NCBI GenBank assembly: GCA_900102235.1
Contig: FMVL01000005.1
Coordinates: forward strand, 62,001 to 126,000
Length of the DNA: 64,000 nucleotides
Direction: 5' to 3'
Origin: Lachnospiraceae bacterium XBB2008
GTDB taxonomy: Bacteria; Bacillota; Clostridia; Lachnospirales; Lachnospiraceae
Shown: positions 1 to 8,125 of the stretch, piece by piece
Numbering within the stretch: position 1 is the first letter of the stretch
How the letters are laid out: the number at the start of each line of letters is the position of its first letter
Program-made: the position numbers and the translations under genes
Notes under the pieces: generated by a model
Databases searched by the model: none
What the model saw: only the letters and a program-made list of their open reading frames with translations
Told to the model about the DNA's origin: nothing

Positions 1-459
1 CAGGAAGCCAATGAGAGGATGATGCAGGGATTTTATGAGAAGAGTATCGGCAACGCCGAAAATATGAGCACCGTCGTCGCACAAACGCAGGCAGCCGCGG
101 CACAGACGCAGACTGTCGCCGCACAGACACAGGCCATCGCAAATTCACTGAAACAGTACGCCGACAATGTGACAGCTCTTGAACGGGATATACGTACGAC
201 TCTGGGATATATGCAGAAACTCATAGAGGCTATACCCGACGAAGTAAATGATACTTTTAACATTATCAATGATAATCTTCGGGTGGTGGAAACGCATTTC
301 AAGAATACGATCGAGGATATCAATAATACCGTGACACGCGTTCCCGAGACCGTGGACTACTCATATCGCGGCCTGGAGCAGGCTCTCGGCCGGGTGGAAA
401 CGGCTCTCGATGAACTGAAGAACACGATACAGAATGCGGATTCCGAAGATAAATGGTGA
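1..459 (+). CDS. C-terminal part of a MotA/TolQ/ExbB-type (ZorA-like) proton-channel protein, partial
   Basis: The reading frame is open from base 1, so the start and any channel domain lie outside the window. The visible 152 residues are a cytoplasm-type helical tail with no membrane segment: a Gln/Ala/Thr-rich stretch in which AQTQ recurs about every seven residues (roughly residues 23-44), followed by long amphipathic helices with regularly placed hydrophobics. The assignment rests mainly on the next gene, a MotB/OmpA-like protein whose start overlaps this stop codon; MotA-like and MotB-like stator subunits are normally encoded as such coupled pairs. Long coiled tails behind a MotA/ExbB channel occur in ZorA of Zorya defence systems and in uncharacterised stator pairs of Firmicutes. 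No ZorC, ZorD or ZorE gene follows. The family call is inference because the channel part is not visible. Confidence 0.55.
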   Translation, partial: QEANERMMQGFYEKSIGNAENMSTVVAQTQAAAAQTQTVAAQTQAIANSLKQYADNVTALERDIRTTLGYMQKLIEAIPDEVNDTFNIINDNLRVVETHFKNTIEDINNTVTRVPETVDYSYRGLEQALGRVETALDELKNTIQNADSEDKW

Positions 460-1385
460 TGGATGATAAGATGAAACGCAGAAGAAAGACTGACGAAGAA
501 ACCACATACTGGCTGTCCTACTCCGATATGATGGCCGGACTCCTGCTCGTCTTTGTACTGATAATCGCTTTTACCATGCTTCATGCCAAGATGCAGTATG
601 ACGAGAAGCAGACAGAGCTTATCGGCAAGGAACAGGAACTCCTGGTACAGGCGGATGAGCTTGAAAAAGAGAGAGACATAGTCGCACAGCAGAAGACAAC
701 TCTCGACGAACAGGCCGAAATGCTAAACGCCCAGGAAGAGGCTCTTGCAGAGCAGGGCGAAAAGATCGCCATTCAGGAAGAGACCCTGCGGGAGCAGCAT
801 GAGCTGCTGAACAAGCTGGAAGCCATAATGAGCGAACAGCAGCAGAAGCTCGATGACATCATAGGCGTCAGAGCGGAGCTGGTGGAGGAATTGAGCCGCG
901 AGTTTGACGACTCAGACCTCAAGGTCACCGTGGATGAGACCACAGGTGCGATCACTTTCGATGCCAGTATCCTGTTTGATTATAATAAGTCTGTTTTAAA
1001 ACCGTCGGGAAAAGAGTTTCTGGCAGAGTTTCTGCCCAGATATGTTGATGTTCTCCTGAGTCCCAAGTACAGGAACAATATCTCCGAGATCCTCATAGAG
1101 GGACACACGGATACCGAAGGAAGCTATCTGACCAACCTGGGTCTTTCTCAAAAGAGAGCACTGGCCGTAGCGGAGTATTGCCTGTCCGAAAAGAGCGGGA
1201 TCCTGACAGACGGCCAGTTAGAGGCCATGAGAACTCTCGTCTCAGCTTCAGGCCGCTCTTACAGCAATCCCATCTATGATGAAGACGGCGAGATAGACAT
1301 GGCTGCCTCCCGCCGTGTGGAATTCCTTTTCCGTCTGAAGGATGAGGAAATGGTCCGTGAAATGATAGAGATCCTGAGCGAATAA
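453..1385 (+). CDS. MotB/OmpA-type stator-like membrane protein with long coiled coil (ZorB-like)
   Basis: 310 residues. A short basic cytoplasmic N-terminus leads into one membrane helix (about residues 26-43). It is preceded by YSD, so Asp25 sits where MotB and ZorB carry the proton-accepting aspartate. Residues about 45-155 are a Glu/Gln/Lys-rich coiled coil, much longer than in a usual MotB. Residues about 165-300 form an OmpA-like peptidoglycan-binding domain (IEGHTDTEGS, then LSQKRA and SRRVEF). The protein should anchor a proton-driven inner-membrane motor unit to peptidoglycan. The start overlaps the upstream stop; ATG at 459 in a TGATG overlap is an equally good start. It could be a ZorB relative, a TolR/ExbD-like anchor or an orphan stator. 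Flagellar use is less likely because the flagellar genes lie 55 kb away. Confidence 0.8.
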   Translation: MVMDDKMKRRRKTDEETTYWLSYSDMMAGLLLVFVLIIAFTMLHAKMQYDEKQTELIGKEQELLVQADELEKERDIVAQQKTTLDEQAEMLNAQEEALAEQGEKIAIQEETLREQHELLNKLEAIMSEQQQKLDDIIGVRAELVEELSREFDDSDLKVTVDETTGAITFDASILFDYNKSVLKPSGKEFLAEFLPRYVDVLLSPKYRNNISEILIEGHTDTEGSYLTNLGLSQKRALAVAEYCLSEKSGILTDGQLEAMRTLVSASGRSYSNPIYDEDGEIDMAASRRVEFLFRLKDEEMVREMIEILSE

Positions 1386-1390
1386 TGACA

Positions 1391-1413
1391 CCGGGGCGTA
1401 AACACTGCCCCGG
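1391..1413. terminator. GC-rich hairpin between convergent genes
   Basis: CCGGGGC at 1391-1397 pairs with GCCCCGG at 1407-1413 around a 9-base loop, followed on the plus strand by a pyrimidine-rich tract. It lies between the stop of the OmpA-like gene (+) and the stop of the ABC permease gene (-), so it probably ends transcription from one or both sides. Confidence 0.6.
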
Positions 1414-1424
1414 CGTCTCTTTCA

Positions 1425-2075
1425 TTACTTCGCGTCTTTGAATACCCCGCGGAATGCGCGCTGGGATATGGGCTTTTTGATGATCAATCTGCAGATCAGG
1501 TATTGAAGTACCGTACCCACTGCGATAAGTACATACCCCAGTATTATCGGGGTATTCAGAGTCAGTCTGCTGAATATATCCAGGTTGGTGATGAAAGTAA
1601 GTCCCGCAGTGATAAAACCGATCAACAGGCAGAAAATGATGATGGATGCCAGGAAATACTTATATACCACAGCAGTATAGATAAACAGCTGGAAGATCAG
1701 TATATCTATCACGAACAGTGAGGTCGCGATCTCGCTTGCCTTTTCCGGATATCTGGCAGCCATGATGGATCTGAAGATTACCAGTAACGTAAAGAGCACG
1801 AACGAAAAAGTAAAATTGAGTTTCACCGGTATATCCAGCTGGATCCTGCGTCCGATCCCGGATGACTGTATCATATCCGACATCGACAGCGACATGATGA
1901 ACTGGAACATGTACATGCTGCAGAGAACTATATAGAATCCGCCCAGATACTGGGTTCCCTTGCTCATCACCTCGGTTACCACACCTATGCCCAGAAAGAT
2001 CAGCATGAAGGTGATGTTGGTCGAAAATTTAAAACTGTATTTGCAAAGTGCAAAAAAATCTTTGATTTCTTTCAT
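1425..2075 (-). CDS. ABC exporter membrane subunit (unrecognised permease)
   Basis: 216 residues with about six hydrophobic helices and basic ends; no ATP-binding motifs or signal peptide. It is the last gene of a four-gene minus-strand set: GntR regulator, ATPase, membrane protein, membrane protein. That layout is typical of YtrA-regulated ABC exporters of Firmicutes, in which a GntR-type repressor lacking an effector domain controls a transporter for antimicrobial peptides or cell-envelope-active compounds. The substrate cannot be read from the sequence. The role as permease is inferred from topology and context, since no family signature is recognised. Confidence 0.7.
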   Translation of the reverse strand: MKEIKDFFALCKYSFKFSTNITFMLIFLGIGVVTEVMSKGTQYLGGFYIVLCSMYMFQFIMSLSMSDMIQSSGIGRRIQLDIPVKLNFTFSFVLFTLLVIFRSIMAARYPEKASEIATSLFVIDILIFQLFIYTAVVYKYFLASIIIFCLLIGFITAGLTFITNLDIFSRLTLNTPIILGYVLIAVGTVLQYLICRLIIKKPISQRAFRGVFKDAK

Positions 2076-2110
2076 TGTTTTTTCTCCCGGTAGTAATAAT
2101 TTTGTCTGAT

Positions 2111-2740
2111 CTATCTGAGATCGTAATATGACGCCTTGATCTTTTTCTCAGCGAATTTCTGTGTGAATACAACGCCTCCCGCCAGCAGCAATACCGCTAT
2201 GACCATAAGAGGGTAAGCGGCGGACGGTACCAGCATGCCAACTGCATCCAGTATGATCCCGATCAGCAGCACAGGCATTGCGACCAGCAGCAGAAAACCG
2301 TACATGGACACAAATCGTGTGAAGGTCACCGACCATACGGACACATTTGCAAGTACCAGCGCGTATATCAGCAATGTTTTGGGATCCCCAATGCTCCTCA
2401 GTACGAAGATCGCCGGCAGAAAAGTGTATGCAAATGTCCTCACGATCCTGATAAACGAATCCGTCAGCATGCTTTTTTTGACGAAATCCATCCCGATCAC
2501 CGACGTTTTCAGATATTCCATGCCGAAATTGTTCTTCCTGTAGATCGGACCGAAGCCGAAATATTCGGTTGATATCTCATAGATCATCAGCCATGCCTGA
2601 ACGGACAGGAAAAAGTTTGCTTCGACATTACCGAAGATGAATCTGACGACCGTGCCGATCAGGATAAACGCAAGAGGTATGATGATCGTAGTGATGTTAA
2701 AATACCGGCTGCCCAGCATTTTCTTGTGACTCTTAAGCAT
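2111..2740 (-). CDS. ABC exporter membrane subunit
   Basis: 209 residues with about six membrane helices; starts one base after the ATPase gene ends, so the two are probably translationally coupled. The N-terminus (LKSHKKMLGSRYFNIT) is basic and cytoplasmic, as in ABC-2-type permeases. Together with the other permease gene it would make a heterodimeric channel for the ATPase encoded upstream. No substrate clue is present apart from the YtrA-type regulator at the head of the operon. Confidence 0.7.
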   Translation of the reverse strand: MLKSHKKMLGSRYFNITTIIIPLAFILIGTVVRFIFGNVEANFFLSVQAWLMIYEISTEYFGFGPIYRKNNFGMEYLKTSVIGMDFVKKSMLTDSFIRIVRTFAYTFLPAIFVLRSIGDPKTLLIYALVLANVSVWSVTFTRFVSMYGFLLLVAMPVLLIGIILDAVGMLVPSAAYPLMVIAVLLLAGGVVFTQKFAEKKIKASYYDLR

Positions 2741-2741
2741 A

Positions 2742-3647
2742 TCAGATCACCATCCTTGTATTTTTCTTCATGACAGCGACGCTTATCTGATAAAGCGTGG
2801 GAGTCTCTTTGGTCAGGTTCATTCCCGCAAGCTTGTCCAGATCCTGCGCGAGGCATATCCCTTCAAAGCCGTAAGGATTAACATTTATTGAATAAAGGAT
2901 GCCCTTGGCGGCTTCCGTGTCACTCGCATCGCCTTTTACCAGGACGTATTTCTCCTTAAGTTCATCCACGAAGCCTTTTTCCACGATGTTTCCGTGCTCC
3001 ATGATGATCGCATAGTCCGTAATGCTCTCCATGTCAGCCACATTGTGAGTGGAGAAGAATACCGTGCGTGAACCCTCGCCGCTGCTGATATACTCGCTGA
3101 TCCTCGAGTTCAAGACATCTCTCATGAGAGGGTCCAAAGGTGAAGCGGGCTCATCCAGGATGAGGAGGTCGGTATCTCTGGCCAGGACCGTTGCGAGCAT
3201 CAGCTTCATCTTGGTTCCGTCGGAGAGATCCGAGTTTTTCTTCTTGGGATCAAAATCCTGATCGCCGAAAAGTGCGAGCTCGGTGCATAACTGTTTGAAC
3301 CTGTCCCTGTCGAAATTGCCGAATATCAGCTCACTTATTCCTTCTATGTCGCCTATCGTCCATGTCGGAAGGAAATACTTGCCGGTTCCGGTATAGCCGA
3401 TCCTGTTCTTTACTTCGGGCTTTCTTTCCTTTTCGTCATTGGAGTATTTTTCAAAGAATGTAAAATCACCCTTAAAATCAAGTCTGATCCCGGCCATCAT
3501 GTTGAGAAGAGTGGTCTTGCCCGCGCCGTTTTCACCGATCAGGGCCGTTGCAAAACCCTGCGGGATCTCAAACTCCGGTATATCCAGTCTGAAATTCTTG
3601 TACTCCTTCACCAGATTTGTGCCTTTGACTGCTGTTGTGTAGTTCAT
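2742..3647 (-). CDS. ABC transporter ATP-binding protein
   Basis: 301 residues. Walker A is GENGAGKTT (about residues 38-46), the ABC signature is LSDGTKMKLML rather than the usual LSGGQ, Walker B is DLLILDEP with the following D-loop SPLDPL, and the H-loop is STHN. The roughly 90-residue C-terminal extension after the nucleotide-binding domain is common in ABC-2-type exporter ATPases. Its ATG overlaps the stop of the GntR gene by four bases (ATGA), which indicates one operon. It would power export through the two membrane proteins that follow. The LSDGT signature is a mild deviation also found in Firmicute drug and peptide exporters. Confidence 0.92.
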   Translation of the reverse strand: MNYTTAVKGTNLVKEYKNFRLDIPEFEIPQGFATALIGENGAGKTTLLNMMAGIRLDFKGDFTFFEKYSNDEKERKPEVKNRIGYTGTGKYFLPTWTIGDIEGISELIFGNFDRDRFKQLCTELALFGDQDFDPKKKNSDLSDGTKMKLMLATVLARDTDLLILDEPASPLDPLMRDVLNSRISEYISSGEGSRTVFFSTHNVADMESITDYAIIMEHGNIVEKGFVDELKEKYVLVKGDASDTEAAKGILYSINVNPYGFEGICLAQDLDKLAGMNLTKETPTLYQISVAVMKKNTRMVI

Positions 3648-4024
3648 AATGTGCTCCTCTCAATCTCGTATAAAGCTTTCAGTGTTTCTATCAGTTCCGA
3701 TTCACTCATATTAGCTATCTTGGCTGAATTAATGGCATCGGTAAGCGCATCCTCGACTTTCCTTAAGTGCTGTTCCCTGAGCATCTCGCTGTTCTGCGCG
3801 TTCACGTAATAGCCCTTGCCCTGCGCTGCCGTGACCAGTCCTTCGGCTTCGAGGACCTCATATGCCTTCATGGTTGTGATGACGCTGATCCTTAAGTCCC
3901 TGGCCAGCCCTCTGATCGACGGCAGATACTCGCCTTGTTTGTACTTCCCTGACAGGATATCCGTTTTGAAACTGTCTGCGATCTGCTGATAGATCGGTTT
4001 GTCGGAATTCTGTGATAACTGCAT
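3644..4024 (-). CDS. GntR-family transcriptional regulator, YtrA type
   Basis: 126 residues. An N-terminal winged helix-turn-helix (PIYQQIADSFKTDILSGKY, then LPSIRGLARDL and TTMKAYEVLEAEGLV) occupies about residues 10-80. Only a short helical tail of about 45 residues follows, which is the hallmark of the YtrA subfamily, where the tail mediates dimerisation. It heads the ABC exporter operon, and its promoter lies inside a large inverted repeat, so autorepression and derepression by a cell-envelope signal are likely. The regulated genes are probably the three downstream ABC genes. Confidence 0.92.
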   Translation of the reverse strand: MQLSQNSDKPIYQQIADSFKTDILSGKYKQGEYLPSIRGLARDLRISVITTMKAYEVLEAEGLVTAAQGKGYYVNAQNSEMLREQHLRKVEDALTDAINSAKIANMSESELIETLKALYEIERSTL

Positions 4025-4074
4025 TTACCTTTTCCTTTTAAGCGCATTGCTCGAATTTGGACCAAAAAAATAAA

Positions 4075-4122
4075 ACACGCAACTGTTTATGTGTTATATA
4101 TACACCCATAACAGTTGCGTGT
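4075..4122 (-). terminator. Palindrome acting as terminator and probable GntR operator
   Basis: ACACGCAACTGTT (4075-4087) is the exact reverse complement of AACAGTTGCGTGT (4110-4122). Read on the minus strand the stem is followed by a T-rich run, TTTTATTTTTTT, which fits a rho-independent terminator for the lipoprotein gene ending at 4158. The same arms bracket the operon promoter, so a dual terminator/operator role is inferred. A nested GTGT...ACAC dyad at 4091-4105 is a second candidate regulator site. Confidence 0.65.
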
Positions 4123-4125
4123 CAA
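4097..4125 (-). promoter_or_regulatory. Sigma-70-type promoter of the gntR-ABC operon
   Basis: On the minus strand TTGACA (4125-4120) is followed after exactly 17 bases by TATATA (4102-4097). It reads toward the GntR gene start at 4024. The -35 box overlaps one arm of a perfect 13-base inverted repeat and the -10 lies in its loop, so a dimer bound to both arms would block RNA polymerase. Confidence 0.7.
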
Positions 4126-4157
4126 TATGATTTTACAGAAAGTTCAGCTCAGGCCGG

Positions 4158-6011
4158 TCACTTGGTCTGGTTTGAGCTTGCAACGGTATTTATGTCCTTT
4201 CCGCCCGTGAACTTATTCCAGGCATCCAGGCCCACGTAGTCATTACCCTGGAACTTGAAATAGATCTTGTCAGGCTTGTCATATGCATACAGATTATTGT
4301 TGAACTTGACGTTCTTTACATATTCGCTTGTCTTGCCGCAGCCGATGACCGCATTAGCGTAGTCATGATTGCGCACGATGTTGTCGGTGACATTTATCCC
4401 GTCTACTTTTTCAAAATGGATCTCTCCGTTAACTCCGTCGTTGACCAGAGCACCGTTGTTGTAGAGGATGTTTCCCGTGACTTCACTCTGCGTCACAAAT
4501 CCGGATGTAACAGCATCCACTCCGCCGATCGTTATGCCGCCGTCATGGTTGTCATGTACGGTATTACCCGTAACGGCTATCTTGGTGGTCGGATACTGAT
4601 AATGATTATTCTCGGCCGCAACTTCTATGCCGTATGCATTCTCATATGCAAAATTCTCCTTGATCACACAGTCTCTGGAATTGGTCACATATATACCGGC
4701 GCACGACCAGAAAGGACACTGGCACTGGTATACGGTATTGCCCGAGATCTCGCAGTTCCTGGGCTGATCGAACTCCTGCGATGAGCAGTAACCGCCGCCG
4801 CCGTACAGATCGATGCCTATGTTGGATACTCCGTAAACGGTGTTACCCGTGAACTTGATATCGGTCACGTTACCGGACGCAGCCAGGGCTTCACTGTAGC
4901 CGGTATTTAAGTCATGAACGTCATTGTTATAGACAGTGATATTCTTGATGGCTTTATCTTCGGTGTCTCCTGTTCCGTAAATGAGTACCGCATATGCTCC
5001 GCCATAGCCGGGTGCGGCGGTGCAGGACATGTTACAGAACTCGCATTCAGTGATCTTGATGTCATGAACCCCTTCAGTCATGAACACGCCGTATACCCAG
5101 GTCGCATACGAATAACCTATGCGGATCTTGGATATGTTGATATTGGAGTGTCCGTTCATATCAAATACGGCTCCGCGTTCTCCCACGCCGAGAGAAACCG
5201 TCGCGCTCGCTCCGGGATATGCCGTGATGTTTATGGGTTCCTTTTCGGTGCCGGATATGGTCATTACATTGGCACCGTTATAGATACCGCTTAAGAGATA
5301 TATGGTATGACCCGGTGTGATCGTATTGATCGCTTTCTGTACGGAAAAGAAAGGTCTGTCGTATGAACCGTCGTTCACATCATCGTTTCCGGTGGTCGCA
5401 ACATACAGATCCCTGTTCTGGCGGCTTGCCTCATCTATGACTGCGCTTGATACATTGGAGATGATCTCTGCGGCGGTTCCTCCGAGGGCTGCATTTTCCC
5501 TGGGAGCACCCGTACCCCCTGAGCCGTCGGCAGTACCTGTCGTGCCGGACTGGTCGGGCAAAGATGTCGCGGGAGTGCCCGAAGTATCGGTCGCAGCTGT
5601 ATTTCCGGACGGATCCGTATTGACGCTTGTTCCCGGATCCGCGGTAGATGTGTTTCCGATATTGTAAAAAGGAGATATACCTCCGCCTGTGATGAACGGA
5701 TCCGCGCTGGGATCATATTCGCCCTCATATGTATATCGGGGACCGGTGCTGCCGGGGGTCGCTGAATCCGCCGTAGCGCCATCCGCACCGTTACCCGCAT
5801 CGGCTCCTGAGCCGGTGCCGATGCCGCCTCCCGTTCCGTTTCCTCCGGAAGCATTGGAATTATCCTGCTGAACCTGCGGATTGGTATCACCTATGTTTAC
5901 TATTGATCCGTCCTTCATGAAAATGGACGCACCCGAAGCACCGCAGCCTGTAGCCGCGGAAGTGACCATAACCGATATCAGTATCAGGGATAAAGCTTTC
6001 TTCAGTTTCAT
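4158..6011 (-). CDS. Right-handed parallel beta-helix lipoprotein
   Basis: 617 residues. A lipoprotein signal peptide ends at ATGCG (Cys about residue 23), so the protein should be tethered to the outer face of the membrane. Residues about 25-195 are a low-complexity Gly/Ser/Thr/Asp/Pro linker. From about residue 200 (LYVATTGNDDVNDGSYDRPFFSVQKAINTI, quoted here only as far as its DUF1565-like start DGSYDRPF) to the end there are repeated NITVYNN-, DIKFTGN- and KIAVTGN-type coils, diagnostic of a right-handed parallel beta-helix. Such proteins are often polysaccharide lyases, epimerases or adhesins; no catalytic set was identified. RBS AGAAGG lies eight bases before the ATG. It follows trpG by 14 bases but has its own strong terminator. 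Confidence 0.85.
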   Translation of the reverse strand: MKLKKALSLILISVMVTSAATGCGASGASIFMKDGSIVNIGDTNPQVQQDNSNASGGNGTGGGIGTGSGADAGNGADGATADSATPGSTGPRYTYEGEYDPSADPFITGGGISPFYNIGNTSTADPGTSVNTDPSGNTAATDTSGTPATSLPDQSGTTGTADGSGGTGAPRENAALGGTAAEIISNVSSAVIDEASRQNRDLYVATTGNDDVNDGSYDRPFFSVQKAINTITPGHTIYLLSGIYNGANVMTISGTEKEPINITAYPGASATVSLGVGERGAVFDMNGHSNINISKIRIGYSYATWVYGVFMTEGVHDIKITECEFCNMSCTAAPGYGGAYAVLIYGTGDTEDKAIKNITVYNNDVHDLNTGYSEALAASGNVTDIKFTGNTVYGVSNIGIDLYGGGGYCSSQEFDQPRNCEISGNTVYQCQCPFWSCAGIYVTNSRDCVIKENFAYENAYGIEVAAENNHYQYPTTKIAVTGNTVHDNHDGGITIGGVDAVTSGFVTQSEVTGNILYNNGALVNDGVNGEIHFEKVDGINVTDNIVRNHDYANAVIGCGKTSEYVKNVKFNNNLYAYDKPDKIYFKFQGNDYVGLDAWNKFTGGKDINTVASSNQTK

Positions 6012-6025
6012 AATATCTGCCTTCT

Positions 6026-6604
6026 TTATATCTGTTTCTTCAGTCCCATGAAGTTCTCAATGATCTTCCTGCCTCTCGGAGTGAGGATCGATTCCGGATG
6101 GAACTGAACGCCGTATACGGGATAGTCCCGATGTTCAACTGCCATGATCTCACCGTCATCGCTGGTGGCAGTGACTCGTAGTGTTTCAGGCATCGTATCG
6201 GCATCTGCCGCAAGTGAATGGTATCTGGCAGTCTCTATCTCAGCGGGCATCCCCTTAAAAAGTACGGAATCGCTGTCTACTTTGGTCAGGCTCTTTTTGC
6301 CGTGCATGAGCTTGTGCGCATGGCCCACGGTCGCGCCGAAGACTTCGCATATGGCCTGATGACCGAGACAAACGCCCAAAATAGGGTAGACTCCCTTATA
6401 TCTGTCAATAACCGCTTCACATATCCCTGCGTCCGAGGGCTTGCCCGGTCCGGGAGAGATCACGATCCTGTCGGGATCGATCGAAGATATCTCTTCGACT
6501 TCCACTTCATCATTCCTGATGACCTTTATATCAGGATCAACTGTTCCGATAAGCTGAAACAGATTATATGAAAAACTGTCGTAATTATCTATGAGCAGTG
6601 TCAT
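6026..6604 (-). CDS. trpG: Anthranilate synthase component II (glutamine amidotransferase)
   Basis: 192 residues, the normal length of a free TrpG/PabA subunit. Class I amidotransferase triad: Cys79 in GVCLGHQAI, His169 and Glu171 in VQFHPES. The oxyanion region SPGPGKPSDAG is also present. It releases ammonia from glutamine for anthranilate formation by TrpE. The start overlaps the trpE stop by four bases. In many Firmicutes the same subunit also serves aminodeoxychorismate synthase, so a shared folate role is possible. No trpD, trpC, trpF or trpBA gene is next to it. Confidence 0.92.
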   Translation of the reverse strand: MTLLIDNYDSFSYNLFQLIGTVDPDIKVIRNDEVEVEEISSIDPDRIVISPGPGKPSDAGICEAVIDRYKGVYPILGVCLGHQAICEVFGATVGHAHKLMHGKKSLTKVDSDSVLFKGMPAEIETARYHSLAADADTMPETLRVTATSDDGEIMAVEHRDYPVYGVQFHPESILTPRGRKIIENFMGLKKQI

Positions 6605-8088
6605 AATATGCCTCCGTCCCGCATATCCTGCTGCATCATGATCGCAGACATGACTGCTTTTGCCTTGTTAATGCACTCCTGATACTCTTTGGCCGGATCG
6701 GAATCCGCAACGATGCCGGCGCCGGATCTTACGAATACTCTGCCGTTTTTCTTATAGGCTATCCTGATCGCGATACAGGTGTCGAGGTTACCCGTGAAGT
6801 CTATATATCCTATCGCGCCGCCGTATATTCCCCGCTTGTTGTTCTCAAGTGCGTTGATGATCTCACATGCACGGATCTTGGGTGCGCCGGAAAGCGTTCC
6901 CGCAGGGAGGATGGAATCGACCGCATCAAGCGCATCACAGCCGTCTCTTAATTCTCCCCGGACTGTGGAGCCTATATGCATCACGTGGGAAAACCTCTCA
7001 ATGGACATATATTTTTCAACTTCCACGGAGCCTATCCGGCTGATCTTACCTATATCGTTACGTCCGAGATCTACGAGCATGTTGTGCTCGGCAAGTTCTT
7101 TTTCATCGGAGAGGAGTTCCTTCTCAAGTGCCGCATCCTCTGCGTCATCCGCCCCTCTGGGCCGAGTGCCCGCAAGCGGAAAAGTGTGCAGCACGCCCTG
7201 TTCGCACTTAACGAGAGTTTCGGGAGAAGCTCCCGCGACCTCCATATCGTCTCCGGAGAAATAAAACATGTAGGGAGACGGGTTGATAGTTCGCAGTATT
7301 CTGTATGTATCAAACAGACTGCCCTCAAAATCGGCATCCAGCCTGTTGGACAGCACCACCTGGAAAATATCTCCGTCATAGATATGGCCTTTGGCCTTAT
7401 TCACCATATCACAGAACGACTGCTCATCAAAAAGGCTCCTGTAGTCTGACTTAAGAGCCCCGCGCTCTATCTTCGCAGGAGTTCCGTGACGTATCAGACC
7501 GACGATATCTTCTATCGCCTCTGAAGCCTCACAGAAGGATTCTTCCGCATTGCTCAGATCCACAAGCGCGGTTATCACTATCCTCTGACGCAGATTGTCA
7601 TAAGCGATGACCCTGTCAAAGAGCATCAGGTCTACATCCCTGAAATGCTCGTTGTCTTCTGCGTCCAGTTTCAGTTTCGGTTCGGCGTATTTAATGTAAT
7701 CATAAGCAAAATATCCGACAAGACCGCCCACAAAAGTGGGAAAGCCCTCGGGTCTGGGACATCTGTGGGCATCTACGACCGATCTGATATAGGATGCGGG
7801 ATGAGATGTTTCCTCCTCATGTATCACATTGCCCGTATCATCGGTAACAGTAAGATGCCCGTCCGTGCAGGTCACGCACAGTTTCGGACGATATCCGAGA
7901 AACGTATAACGTCCCCATCGCTCCTGATCCTCCACGCTCTCGAGCATATATACGTGAGCGCTCTCGTTCTTAAGGATCCTCAGCAATTCGATCGGTGTAC
8001 GGATATCGGACAGTATCTCCGTTTTGATCGGACAGTAACGGTATTCGCCGCTGTATTTTATTACTTCATTTATTGATGGTGTATACAT
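6601..8088 (-). CDS. trpE: Anthranilate synthase component I
   Basis: 495 residues. The N-terminal domain carries MLES (about residues 50-53), equivalent to the LLES tryptophan-feedback motif that separates TrpE from PabB. The chorismate-binding domain shows LAGTRPRG, DLGRNDIG, HVMHIGSTVRG, LPAGTLSGAPKIRA and a C-terminal GAGIVADSDPAKEYQE. It converts chorismate with ammonia to anthranilate, the first committed step of tryptophan synthesis. RBS GGAGAGG precedes the ATG. Only 37 bases separate it from the upstream lipoprotein gene, so no leader peptide or attenuator fits there and transcription probably reads through from upstream. The isolated trpEG pair implies that the other trp genes lie elsewhere. 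Confidence 0.93.
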   Translation of the reverse strand: MYTPSINEVIKYSGEYRYCPIKTEILSDIRTPIELLRILKNESAHVYMLESVEDQERWGRYTFLGYRPKLCVTCTDGHLTVTDDTGNVIHEEETSHPASYIRSVVDAHRCPRPEGFPTFVGGLVGYFAYDYIKYAEPKLKLDAEDNEHFRDVDLMLFDRVIAYDNLRQRIVITALVDLSNAEESFCEASEAIEDIVGLIRHGTPAKIERGALKSDYRSLFDEQSFCDMVNKAKGHIYDGDIFQVVLSNRLDADFEGSLFDTYRILRTINPSPYMFYFSGDDMEVAGASPETLVKCEQGVLHTFPLAGTRPRGADDAEDAALEKELLSDEKELAEHNMLVDLGRNDIGKISRIGSVEVEKYMSIERFSHVMHIGSTVRGELRDGCDALDAVDSILPAGTLSGAPKIRACEIINALENNKRGIYGGAIGYIDFTGNLDTCIAIRIAYKKNGRVFVRSGAGIVADSDPAKEYQECINKAKAVMSAIMMQQDMRDGGIL

Positions 8089-8125
8089 TAATCCTCTCCT
8101 GATCTCACCCGGTCGTTACCGCGGA

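Noticed and set aside
1-1385. Complete Zorya defence system
   Set aside because: No zorC, zorD or zorE gene follows; the next genes are a convergent ABC operon after a terminator.
8089-8125. Tryptophan leader/attenuator or T-box before trpE
   Set aside because: The gap to the upstream gene is 37 bases and holds only the ribosome binding site.
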